Part shown: piece after piece, positions 8,481 to 17,783 of the stretch
Layout of the letters: each line of letters opens with the position of its first letter
How positions within the stretch are numbered: the stretch's first letter is position 1
DNA from: Cladosporium sp. IMV 00045
Lineage: Eukaryota > Ascomycota > Dothideomycetes > Cladosporiales > Cladosporiaceae
Length of the DNA: 24,396 nt
Reading direction: 5' to 3'
Assembly (NCBI GenBank): GCA_001931905.2
Contig: MSJI02000468.1
Coordinates: forward strand, 1 to 24,396
Position numbers and translations under genes: made by a program
The notes under the pieces: model-generated
Told to the model about the DNA's origin: nothing
The model's database searches: none
Seen by the model: the letters and a program-made list of their open reading frames with translations, nothing else

Positions 8481-10193
8481 ATGCGTATCCATCTGTTCAC
8501 CTTACCAACTCTCTGCATACGTACACATTCAAAACCAACCCTGTTTCGTGCGTTTTCTACATCAACATTCGCAGCCATGACAGGAAAACATGAGCGCTCC
8601 CAGAGCACAGACGATATGCTCAAGCATCCGTCCACCAAGAGAGCAAAGGAGATCGACGAGAACACTCCAATGGAGCAACTGGAAGAACTCTTAGAGAATA
8701 CTAGAAAGGATCAGAAGAACACCCGTAATGTCCTCCACTGGTTCCGCTCCAAAGACATCAGAGAGCACGACAACCGCGGTTTGCACGCGGCCGCACAGAA
8801 GGCGAAAGAGGGCTCAGGCAGCCTGATCACCATGTACTTGTTCTCGCCCAAGGACATGGAATGGCACGGCACCAGCGCTCCTCGCACCGACTTTATTTTG
8901 GAGAGTTTACAGAAACTCAAGGCCACACTGCAGGAGAAGAATATCCCGCTTGCGATCGTGACTGCGAAGGAACGCGCGGAGAAAACGGAGGATGTCATGC
9001 AGTTTGTGAAAGACCACGACGTCTCGCATATCTACGCAAACATCGAGTATGAGGTAGACGAATTGAGGAGGGATACCAAAGTCGCCAAGCACGTGAAAGA
9101 TACGAAGGATTTGTCTTTCGATGCCCTGCACGACCAGACAGTGGTTCGACCAGGTGATTTGACTACAGGGAGCGGAGGGCCCATGAAAGTCTTCACTCCA
9201 TACCACAAAGCATGGCTGGCTGAGACCAAGGACGACCCGAGCTTGCTCGATCTTGTACCTCCGCCGCAAGGGAATGACAAGAAGGCTGCCAAAGAATTCC
9301 AGGATCTCTTCGATTCGAAAATTCCCGAATTGCCTGAAAGCAAGCAATATTCCAGCAAAGAAGACCAAGATCGCCTCCGCAAGCTCTGGCCCGCCGGGCA
9401 CGACGCAGGAATCAAGCGCCTGAACGACTTCCTCGACAAAAAAGTCGCAACTTACGCCGAAAACCGTTCCCAACCAGCCCTCGACCCCTCCAGCAGACTA
9501 TCGCCCTACTTCTCCTCCGGCATAATCAGCGTGCGCGAAGCCCTCTCCATCGCCAAAAAATGGAACGACAACCAACACTTCGACGAAGGCGACGCCGGCC
9601 TCGCCGCCTGGGTGCGCGAAGTCGTCTTCCGCGAGTTCTACCGCCAAATCACCGTCATCACGCCCCACACAAGCATGAACCTGCCGCAGAACCTCAAATT
9701 CGACAACGTGCAGTGGGAAGACGACGAGGAAGGGTGGAAGAAGTGGTATGAAGGCAAGACGGGCGAGCCTTTCATCGACGCCGGCATGCGCCAGCTCAAC
9801 GCTGAGGGCTACATGCACAACCGCCTGCGCATGAATACCTCCTCGTACTTAAGAGCCAACATGCTGATCGACTACCGTCGCGGCGAGCGTTACTTTGCTG
9901 AGAATCTGATCGATTGGGATCTGTCGAATAATACCCAGGGCTGGGAGCCGAGTTACACCATTTTCAACCCGGTCGTGCAGGCGGAGAAATGCGATCCCGA
10001 CGGCGAGTATATTCGCAAGTGGGTTCCTGAGTTGAAGGACGTGAAGGGCAAGGCGATCTTCGCGCCGGCTGATCGTCTTAGTGAGGCGGAGTTCAAGAAG
10101 TTGGATTACCCTAGGCCGCATGTGGATTTCAGAGAGAGTCAGCAGAGGGCCAAGGAGAGGTATAAGCAGGATTTGGCGAATGCGGATCCTTGA
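8481..10193 (+). CDS. PHR1: Class I CPD photolyase (deoxyribodipyrimidine photolyase)
   Basis: Intronless, 570 aa from the ATG at 8481. The enzyme uses blue/UV-A light and FAD to split cyclobutane pyrimidine dimers. HWFRSKDIREHDNRGL (about 86-101) opens the antenna-binding alpha/beta domain. The FAD-binding helical half contains WVREVVFREFYRQI and DAGMRQLNAEGYMHNRLRM, and DLSNNTQGWEPSY (480-492) is the strongly conserved C-terminal block of fungal class I photolyases. The C-terminus is complete. Residues 1-32 are basic, hydroxylated and free of acidic residues, like a mitochondrial presequence. Met33 (8577, MTGKHERSQ) then starts a form with the basic stretch KHPSTKRAK, a candidate nuclear signal. 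Two products, mitochondrial and nuclear, are plausible. The frame opens at 8436 but has no ATG before 8481. A GATCGA-type element lies upstream. Confidence 0.93.
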   Translation: MRIHLFTLPTLCIRTHSKPTLFRAFSTSTFAAMTGKHERSQSTDDMLKHPSTKRAKEIDENTPMEQLEELLENTRKDQKNTRNVLHWFRSKDIREHDNRGLHAAAQKAKEGSGSLITMYLFSPKDMEWHGTSAPRTDFILESLQKLKATLQEKNIPLAIVTAKERAEKTEDVMQFVKDHDVSHIYANIEYEVDELRRDTKVAKHVKDTKDLSFDALHDQTVVRPGDLTTGSGGPMKVFTPYHKAWLAETKDDPSLLDLVPPPQGNDKKAAKEFQDLFDSKIPELPESKQYSSKEDQDRLRKLWPAGHDAGIKRLNDFLDKKVATYAENRSQPALDPSSRLSPYFSSGIISVREALSIAKKWNDNQHFDEGDAGLAAWVREVVFREFYRQITVITPHTSMNLPQNLKFDNVQWEDDEEGWKKWYEGKTGEPFIDAGMRQLNAEGYMHNRLRMNTSSYLRANMLIDYRRGERYFAENLIDWDLSNNTQGWEPSYTIFNPVVQAEKCDPDGEYIRKWVPELKDVKGKAIFAPADRLSEAEFKKLDYPRPHVDFRESQQRAKERYKQDLANADP

Positions 10194-10329
10194 GGTTGAT
10201 GGCAAGTGGTGACGATTCACTTTGTATATAGATATCTAATCATTCGACCAATCGATTGATCTTTTTCTCCACGTAGGTATCTGAGGAGCACATTCAAACC
10301 CTTACAACAAAGGCGAAGCAGCCCCCACA

Positions 10330-12103
10330 TCACAGATACATCATAGAACCCGGCAGGACCTTTACATCTCGCAAATCGTTCTTCTGCACCTTCCCCACAT
10401 CATTCCTCGGTATTTTCTGACAGAAAACAACACCCCCTGTAGGCACCTGATGAGGCACCCCCGACTCCGCCCGCATGAAGGTCAGCACATCACTCGCCTC
10501 CAGAGCGCCGCAAGTGACCAGATACGCCAGACACTCCAAATCCTCTCTGCTTCTCCGACTGACCGTCGAAGTGACCACTGCATCGACGATTGAAGGGTGG
10601 CACAGGAGGATGTTCTCAACTTCCCTAGGTAGGACTGTCGCCCCGCCTACTCGGAACATTTCTTTGTATCGGCCGGTGATTCTCAGTTGGCCGTTTTGTG
10701 AGCTTATTAGACCTTGGTCGCCTGTTCTGAGCCATTGAATGCCTTCGTCGTCAAGGGGTAGGAAAGTGCACTGGGTCGCGGCTTCGGCTCCTTCATATCC
10801 GTCGAAGACTCGGGGGCCGTGGACGCAGATTTCACCTGGTATGTCGTGGTCGACGGTTTCGAGCGTTTCTGGATTGATTATTCTGGTTCATTGCTGGTTA
10901 GCGAGTCATCGTTCATGTCTGGCCTGAATGTGGGAGTGACGAACTTCACACTAACACCGTCTGGAAACCCAACTTCGCCGGCTGACCAGGCGGTGTGGTC
11001 TGGCATTTGGTTGATTGCACCAGCCTCCGTCAGACCATAACGCGGCTTCACCATGATGTTCGGCGGAAGAACGCTTCTGCACCTTTCCAGCGTCTCATTC
11101 TGTACCAAATCACCGACGAGCGTGACGCAAATAAGCGACCTCAATTTCTCCGCTTGTCGTCCATCAGCTTCGAGAATAGCAGCTATGCCGTCCAACATGC
11201 GAGGGTGCAGAAACACATCCGTAATGCCATGTCGGCGGATGTTCTCCACGATCGAAGGGACATCCCTGCACGGCGAGATGTACAGTTTTTGCAACCCAGA
11301 CGCGGCGCGGTTCCAGTTGAGGAGAGCTGTGGAATGGTGCTGGCCGAGGATGTGTAGGATTCTCATGCCGCGCTCATCATCGCGTATTGGAGGACCCATG
11401 CGGGCCAATGAGGTGGTGTGGGATAGGTTGGCTGCTTTGGGTAGACCCGTTGTGCCGCTTGTGAAGAATCGGAAGGCGGTCGATTTGCTCGGGTCTTGTC
11501 CAAGATGGGGATTCGACCACATGTTTTCGTCGAAGGTGTCCAGCATCCAGCTCAAGCGATGCTGTGGCTTAGAATCATCGCATGCTTCAATGTCAGTCTC
11601 AAGACCAGGTGGATCGAACAGAATCACGCGACTGTCGAGTTCAATCGAGACGGCCGCCTCTGACGCCGTTTGAAAGGTTTTCTGAGATGCAAACACCCAT
11701 TGCGCATTTGCAGTCTGCAACGTTTGCCAAAGCTGCTGAGCAGTCTGGCCAGGCGGCAAAGGGCAGAAGACGCCTCCAGCGGCTACCACGCCGTCTCCCA
11801 ACACCCAGTTGTATAGGTCGCCTCGGCTGAACAGAACTACGCAATCACCTCTTTTCAAGCCGAGCGATTGCAATGCGACTGCGATACGTTTGACGGCAGA
11901 GATGTATTGGTGGGGAGATATTGATCGATTCGCGTTCTCTGCATCGTAAGCGAACTGGATGCAGTGTAAGTTGATCAGTTCGATTGGCAAGTATCGTGAC
12001 AGTTTCCCGTACTGACCGGAGCTTCAGCATCGAGAGCCTCTTCGTTGAGTTGAAAGAAATATGAGGTGTGATCGATCGGGCTTTTCATTCTTGGTGGGAT
12101 CAT
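10330..12103 (-). CDS. AMP-forming acyl-CoA synthetase/ligase-like adenylating enzyme
   Basis: Three exons: 12103-12017, 11954-10945 and 10882-10330, giving 549 aa. Intron 1 (11955-12016, 62 nt) has GTCAGT; intron 2 (10883-10944, 62 nt) has a rarer GTTCGT donor and a perfect CTAAC branch site. Splicing joins PDGVSVK to IINPETLETVDH, restoring the usual family sequence. The enzyme should activate a carboxylic acid as acyl-AMP. Core motifs are FTSGTTGLPK (193-202), YGLTEAG (335-341), LRTGD (417-421), GRYKEMFRVGG (436-446) and PRNDVGK with the catalytic Lys530. There is no carrier domain, so a stand-alone CoA ligase is likeliest; no peroxisomal PTS1 is seen (ends MYL). Substrate is unknown. It diverges from a sulfotransferase-like gene, which hints at shared metabolism. 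The first exon (29 aa) is the least certain part. Confidence 0.85.
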
Positions 12104-12673
12104 GGCAAGGTCGATATGATCAACTTCTCTTTCGTTTGACAGGCGGATTGCAAGATCTTATAATTTATTCTGTCACGCTGCATGAGCATGATCATCTCAA
12201 CAGAGTGCTCAGATCGCCGTGCCGTCATCTTTTCGTGCTTCGCAAGAACCGTTTTCAACATGCATCGAAATGCATGCGCTGCTGGCGGTGAGAATGCACT
12301 GTACTTTCTGTCACATGGACGACATATATCGCAATGCCACTTCAGTGGCCCAACAGCTTTATGCGGTGTGCTTCTTTATATGTACGGCGTCGACGAGGAC
12401 CCGCACGTAAATCAGGTTGCATTGATATCAGGCGAGCGTGTGTGCACGCTGCATCTCGGATACCTTTTGTGGGACTCGCCAGGCCCTATGCACTTAACAC
12501 GCGTGTGATATCGATCATGCACACGTAATTAGCTCCGTGCGCCTATTGAAGCATTCATCAAAGCAGTAAGTGCACGAGAATCAGCCTTCCGACCGCATTT
12601 TACTCTTTCTCGAAGTTGCAGTCTGATATACTGCTTCGCCGCTTCGTCAAGGTATTTACGAAACCAGCTGGAG
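12104..12673. promoter_or_regulatory. Divergent promoter between ligase and sulfotransferase-like genes
   Basis: These 570 bases separate two divergent starts. Short plus-strand open frames here show no protein character. Palindromic sites are visible: ATGCAT at 12260-12265 and 12270-12275, ten bases apart, and the ten-base palindrome ACACGCGTGT at 12497-12506. They could be binding sites of a shared regulator; no known factor is assigned. Confidence 0.35.
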
Positions 12674-13737
12674 ATGGAGCACAACAAAGAAGAATGGGTG
12701 CACAGACGAGCATTCCTTTTCAGTCATCCAAGAACAGCGTCAAATCTGTTGACTCGCATGCTTTCTGGACAATCACAATGGCGTATCACTGAGTACCACT
12801 TTTTCGACGCTTTCCACTTCGGCAGAGCGAATTTCAATGATGTTCCGGAGGAGGCCAAGCTGGAAGCAGACAAGAAGAATGATTACGACAATCTCATCGA
12901 ACAAGGTCGCAGACAGCTGGCGGAATCACTGGACTCTGCTGCTCGTGAAGTATGCTCGCACCAGCCTGTTGACTGATGAATACTAATGGCCTCCAGAAAA
13001 AGCATTGCTTCATCAAGAACCACGCTTTCATGGTGATGCCCGCTGATAGTACCTTTTGGGATGCAGGGATACAGAGACCGCTTGAGAACTCGAGCAAACG
13101 GTCGAGAGAAAACGATCCAAGAGCAAACCCGACGATGTTCTCTGATGATGAAATGTTGTCATGGCAGCCCATCATACTAATCCGCAACCCGATGGCCGTT
13201 TTCGAAAGCTGGATGAGAGTAATGGGTAGTCCATACCCAGACCTCAATGCTAGGGTTTCTATGCTCTACACGACCTTGAAACACCAGAGACGAATCTTCG
13301 ACTGGTATCGTCACAAGCGCAGCACCAGCGGCAAAGGCAAGCTGCCCATTGTAGTCGATGCCGACGATATCATCGAAGGGACCGAGGCAGTATATCAGCT
13401 ATGCAGTCTTCTCAATATGCGTCCGGAAGAGCTTCTTTTCCGTTGGGAAATTGAGCAACGTTCCGAAGAGCCGAGCGGTCAGAACATGCGACTTCAGCAT
13501 TTTCGCGATACGATTCGCAATTCGACAGGAGTGGACCAGAGCAAGACGTCCAGGAATCTCGATCTTGCAAGCAAGGAAGTAAAGTGGTGCGAGATATTTG
13601 GTGCTGAGAAGGCTTCTATGCTTGCTGAGCGGGTGAGGATATCGTGGGCGGACTATGAACATTTGAAGGCGTTCAAACTGTGTGGCAGCACAGCCTCGTG
13701 CGACGAAGAAGCCTCAGTAGCACAGCCCGCTTCCTGA
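12674..13737 (+). CDS. Sulfotransferase-like P-loop protein
   Basis: Two exons, 12674-12949 and 12997-13737, 338 aa. The 47-nt intron (12950-12996) starts GTATGC, has an ACTAAT branch-like site and ends CTCCAG. It joins DSAARE to KKHCFIKNHA in phase 0 and removes in-frame stops. SHPRTASNLLTRML (17-30) matches the 5'-phosphosulfate-binding loop position of sulfotransferases. IRNPMAVFESWMR (154-166, Arg155 and Ser163) matches the 3'-phosphate-binding block. The family would transfer sulfate from PAPS to a small molecule or a protein. The loop is the fungal PRTxSNLL variant rather than PKSGTTW, so the activity is less certain. No signal peptide or membrane segment is seen, so it is probably cytosolic. 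It is divergent from the adenylating enzyme at 10330-12103. Confidence 0.8.
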
Positions 13738-14330
13738 TGTTGTGTTCCCTTAACTAAATCCTGGAAAGCCGGGATTTCCAATGAATATGGTTGAAGAGCA
13801 CAATACGGCCTCCTCACGTTCGTACAATGACATGGTCAATGGGAAATGTAGCTGGCCGCGCGACACTCACTGCCGGGTGCAGCATCGACTCCATCCGAGT
13901 CTTCCTGTCGTTGGTGAAAAGCACCAACTGTAAGACTTCACTTTCAAATGTAAGAACACATCACATGCGAAGGTGAAGATAAGGAAGCGTGGTGGCGAAT
14001 GGGGACGAGGGCAAAAGTGAGCCGCCATCACACACGCGCCCTGCTGCGGTCGAGGTGGCGCCCAAAAGTCGCAGGGTGAAGTCACAAAGCCCACCCGCTT
14101 GTAACGCCAAGCCCGGGCCGTTCACTGGCGGGAAGGCTTTCACCACCCCCCACCTTCTCTCATCAGCCTGAGTGACTGACTTGACTCCAACAACAACCAC
14201 GACCACCAACAACTCCCCACTCCAAAAGCCGCAACCCAGATACTTCATCCTCGACACTCACCACAAGGGAACCAACCCATCGACGACAACACACCGAATC
14301 TTCCACCGACACCGCGAAGCGCCGTCTTTT
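13738..14330 (+). promoter_or_regulatory. Intergenic region and eIF1 promoter/leader
   Basis: No gene was found in these 593 bases. A perfect 7-bp inverted repeat, GTTGGTG-AAAAG-CACCAAC (13910-13928), could form a hairpin. From about 14185 to 14330 the sequence is C/A-rich (CAACAACAACCACGACCACC), typical of the leader of a highly expressed fungal gene. Confidence 0.4.
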
Positions 14331-14989
14331 ATGTCCGCATCAATCGAAAACCTCAAGTCTTTCGGTAGGTTGTCTTGCTGACTCGGGAGACTCTACCAAT
14401 CTCGCGTGGCCTGTCGCATATCCCTCCTCTGCTTTGCGAAAACATGGCATGCTATCGTTCTGTCACCCGCTGTGCCTTTATTGCAGGCGAGGCACGCGCT
14501 ATCACCAAGAGAGGGGGTTGCTACAGGCGGCGCGATTTGGGACCCTCCACACCCGCCAAACCCAAGGAACACAATTCTAACCAACATCCCAGACCCGTTC
14601 GCCGAAGCGGATGAAGACACCGGCGGAGAGAAGCAGTCTCAGAACTACATCCACATCCGTATTCAGCGTACGTCATCCTCCCTTGTCCGAAAGGCCACGC
14701 GCCCCGCCCGACCCGTGACCAAACCCCAAACTAACCCTCTCACGCAGAGCGCAACGGTCGCAAGACCTTGACTACTGTCCAGGGTCTGCCCAAGAAGTTT
14801 GACCAGAAGAAGATCCTCAAGGTAATCAAGAAGAAGTTCGCTTGCAATGGCACCATCGTGAGCGACTCGGAGATGGGTGAGGTCATCCAGCTCCAGGGCG
14901 ACCAGCGCAAGGATGTTCAAGAGTTCCTCACGGACAAGAAGGAAGGTCTCGGCCTCGATGCCCCGACCGTGAAGGTGCACGGTTTCTAA
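14331..14989 (+). CDS. SUI1: Translation initiation factor eIF1 (SUI1)
   Basis: Three exons: 14331-14364, 14593-14667 and 14748-14989, giving 116 aa. Introns are 228 nt (GTAGGT, CTAAC branch) and 80 nt (GTACGT, CTAAC branch), both with AG acceptors. The spliced protein starts MSASIENLKSFDPFAEADED, continues NYIHIRIQQRNGRKTLTTVQ, and ends VKVHGF, matching yeast Sui1 closely along its whole length; GTIVSDSEMGEVIQLQGDQR is the conserved core. eIF1 sits on the 40S subunit near the P site and enforces AUG selection. The start context is poor (TTTT before ATG, T after), in line with the known autoregulation of eIF1 genes, in which weak start sites are recognised less when eIF1 is abundant. The first intron is long for this window. 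Confidence 0.96.
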
Positions 14990-15542
14990 GCGAAACCACC
15001 GCGCCAGGCGCCTTCGGGCCCGGCATTCCGTTCGCTGGCAATATCTTTTACGCCGCTCGTGTCAGGCCGATTGATTTTGCGGATACCAGGCGACGGGATA
15101 GTTCCGGATCTGAAGCGCTCCCTTTGGCCGTGTGCTCCTTCCCTTGTTTTTTGGCTGTTTTCTTCGTTCTCTCTTCGAAGTCAGCCAACCCTGCGTGCGC
15201 GCACGACGCATTTCCGGCTACGAAATTGGGCGTATCACAGCATGCTTATGATGGAATGTTTGGTGGATGGGGATGAACACGGGACTGTCTTTGGCGATGA
15301 TTCTCCTTGCTTTCCGTAACTATCACAAGTTTGCTAGTATCGAAAGGAAATGACACTTTTCAAACGTGAACCGAGATCTTTTCCAACGCTGTGCTCTTGA
15401 AGTGTTGAGTTATATGCTATGTAACATTTGCAAGCGATGCCACCTCTCTTCTATCAGTACAACTATCTGTACACAAGCAGAGTTTCCTGCCCTGCCCAAC
15501 CCAATATTTCAAGATTATACACATGCCCATTCCCCTCTCTTT
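14990..15542. other. Intergenic, convergent 3' ends
   Basis: These 553 bases lie between the convergent eIF1 and mL45-like genes and must hold both 3' untranslated regions. Short open frames show no protein features. Nothing else supported was seen. Confidence 0.5.
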
Positions 15543-16567
15543 CTAACCCTCAATCCTCTGCAAAGTCTGCAGATCCGTCTCGTTCGCAAACCCCCAAATC
15601 TGCCAATCATTCGTCCTGCCCCTTCTCAACGTCCTCTGCAACACCACATACTCCACACTCTCCTTCTCCTCCTCGGACCCAACCAACTCCTCTTCCGTGC
15701 TAATTTTCCCGCCCTTCCTCTTCGTCACCCTCTTCACGTGCTGCAAGCCCTGCAGCGTGTGCAGCCTCACCACCGCCTGCACCTGCGCGTTGCGCTCCTC
15801 CTTAAGCTCCCCGGGCGGGCCTGGCAGCACAGCTGCTTTGAACGAGACCAGTTTGGGCGCGGAGAGTTGCTTCTTCACAGACCAGCGGAGGTAGGTGTTG
15901 GGCGCGCGCTGCGCCACTCGACCGCGCAGAGAGCCGAACAGGCCGGTGCATACTTTGCCAGAGACGGAGTCGAGGTTGCCCGAGGCGAAGGCCGTGTACA
16001 TTTCCGAGTGCATGGCGGCGGCTTTGCTGGGGAGGTCGCGGATGCCGAATTGCGGGCGGGGTTTGACGAGCATGAATTTGAAGGCGAGGAAGCTGGGATT
16101 GTGTTAGGGACTTTGTTCTTGTTCTGTGGTGGTTTTCCCTTTTTGCTTTGGCCAGAGAAGTGTTCTTCCACTTCTTACCCGTAGAAATCCACGAAGCGGA
16201 CCTTAAGCCACTTCTTCCTCAGCCGCCAACTCCAGCGGTCGTTGTTATTCCGCGGCAGGATGAACGTGTCCGGCAGCAGGCCGATGTCGTCAGGGAACTG
16301 GCCGGAGCGCATCATGGCCGCCTGCTGCTCTTTCTGCGAGCGCGACACCGACGGCTGCGCTGGCTGCCTCATCATCGGCTGGTTTTGGTTTGCGCATCGC
16401 GAGGTGCTTGCGAAGGTTCGCTTGGAGGGAGCCGTCCATCGTTGTTGGCGGGTGGGTGTGTTGGTGAGGGGTGTGTAGCCGCTACGCTGGCGAAGGCATT
16501 GTGTTGAGGGTGTTTGCCGGGCGGTTTGAGAGAGGAGGCGTATGGGGAGGGAGAGTGGACGGGACAT
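15543..16567 (-). CDS. Mitochondrial ribosomal protein mL45/Mba1-like (Tim44-like domain)
   Basis: Two exons, 16567-16179 and 16092-15543, giving 312 aa. The intron (16093-16178, 86 nt) starts GTAAGA, has a CCTAAC branch site and ends CCCAG; it joins RFVDFYG to FLAFKFMLVKPRP in phase 2. Residues 1 to about 57 are rich in Arg, Ser, Thr and Gln with no acidic residues, a mitochondrial presequence ending near KRTFASTSR. The body carries a Tim44/mL45-type fold: KAAAMHSEMYTAFASGNLD, the central strands (QVQAVVRLHTLQGLQHVKRV) and the closing DWQIWGFANETDLQTL. Mba1/mL45 sits at the exit of the mitochondrial ribosome and ties it to the inner membrane for insertion of mtDNA-encoded proteins. Assignment to mL45 rather than another Tim44-like protein rests on length and overall pattern. 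Confidence 0.82.
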
Positions 16568-17783
16568 CGTATCGGCTGGGTTGACGCGCTGTGCTGGGTG
16601 TTGAAGGCGTTGTTCGTTATACTGTATTAATTATTGATGGTATGCGGTTCTTCTACAGCCAATCAGAACGGTTTGCGGAGAACTTCTCGGAGGTGCCAGT
16701 CCAAACTGCCGGGATGAAGACGAGACGCCCTCTCGCGACACCGATGTCTCAACACGACATCAAACAGGAGACTATGTGCTCGCTTTATCGATCTCACCAT
16801 CAGGTTCTTCGCCGTGTTCATCATTCACATCGCTCTCCGTTGTCGGTGAGATGTCCATTAGGGTGGCTCGAGTGCAGTGCTTCGGGTCAGGGGCTTTGAC
16901 TTTTCGACTGCACCAATATATCATGTCGAAGTGACAGGATATTCTTTGCAGAAAAACTGTTCATACTGATAATGTATGTGCCATGAGTTGAGCAGTCGAG
17001 AATGAGCTCGAGATCTGCAAATACGCTACATGTATGCTCGCTCTGGACCCCAACTGCGAGACACGACTTCCCTTCATATCTCGCAGCATCATGAAGCCGG
17101 TGCACACAGCAGCTCAAGATGTAGGAGGATTCGTTGGCGAATTTTGCAGGACTTTCGATATGCTCGATGACCTTTCTTGTGATCTACAGGCGTTAATACT
17201 TCTACGTCCCAATCGTAGAGATCGATTAGGCTGAAATGCTTCCCGGAATACGAGAGAAGTGATCCGACAATCCTGCCTGTCCAGGTTTCCAAGCCATGAT
17301 CCTCTCTCTCACATACGTCAAATACATCCTTGAACTGCATTCTGGACTCCGAAAACAGCAGCTGAAATGCATGACAGCATGCATACCGGAGGATTTCTAG
17401 ACGATTTTCCCCGTTCCCCGCTCGACTGCACCTGAGCATCGATATACTCCATCAATAGGGTAACCGTTCGACCTCATTGTTGCATTCGCTAGGCCTCGCA
17501 GCAGATCAAGCTAATGCTTTGCATCCTAACTTTCAGCACGACCCCTCTTCCTACCTATATAGCTGCAGCCTTGCCCTGACTCGCTACCAATGCATTGCAT
17601 ATTCGATCTAAGCTCTTGGAATGGCTAATATGGGGCATCGCTACATTAGCCAACATATGCTTTGACCGGGCCCATGGCATCCAAAGAGCTCGTATCCTAA
17701 ATCGTATAAATGCTTGAAGGTATCTCTAATGGTAGGTTTTAGGAGTCGTATCCCACAACCACCAGGTTGGTAAACGGACAAAA
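16568..17783. other. Intergenic region, GH35 promoter on the right, one doubtful ORF pair
   Basis: No firm gene lies in these 1.2 kb. Two overlapping minus-strand open frames (16887-17117 and 17089-17439) contain mixed-composition protein-like sequence, such as SLLSYSGKHFSLIDLYDWDV, but no domain I recognise; they might be a degraded or spliced gene. The right part is the GH35 promoter, with TATATAG near 17555 and GTATAAAT near 17703 as TATA-like candidates. Confidence 0.35.

Noticed and set aside
10878..10945. Apparent frameshift making the acyl-CoA ligase a pseudogene
   Set aside because: A 62-nt intron with GT...AG ends and a CTAAC branch site restores frame and joins conserved sequence exactly.
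12950..12996. In-frame stop splitting the sulfotransferase-like gene
   Set aside because: The stop lies in a 47-nt intron with usable splice and branch signals; the joined protein is continuous in phase 0.
14365..14592. Intron-encoded small nucleolar RNA in the long first intron of eIF1
   Set aside because: No box C/D or H/ACA motifs could be seen by eye.
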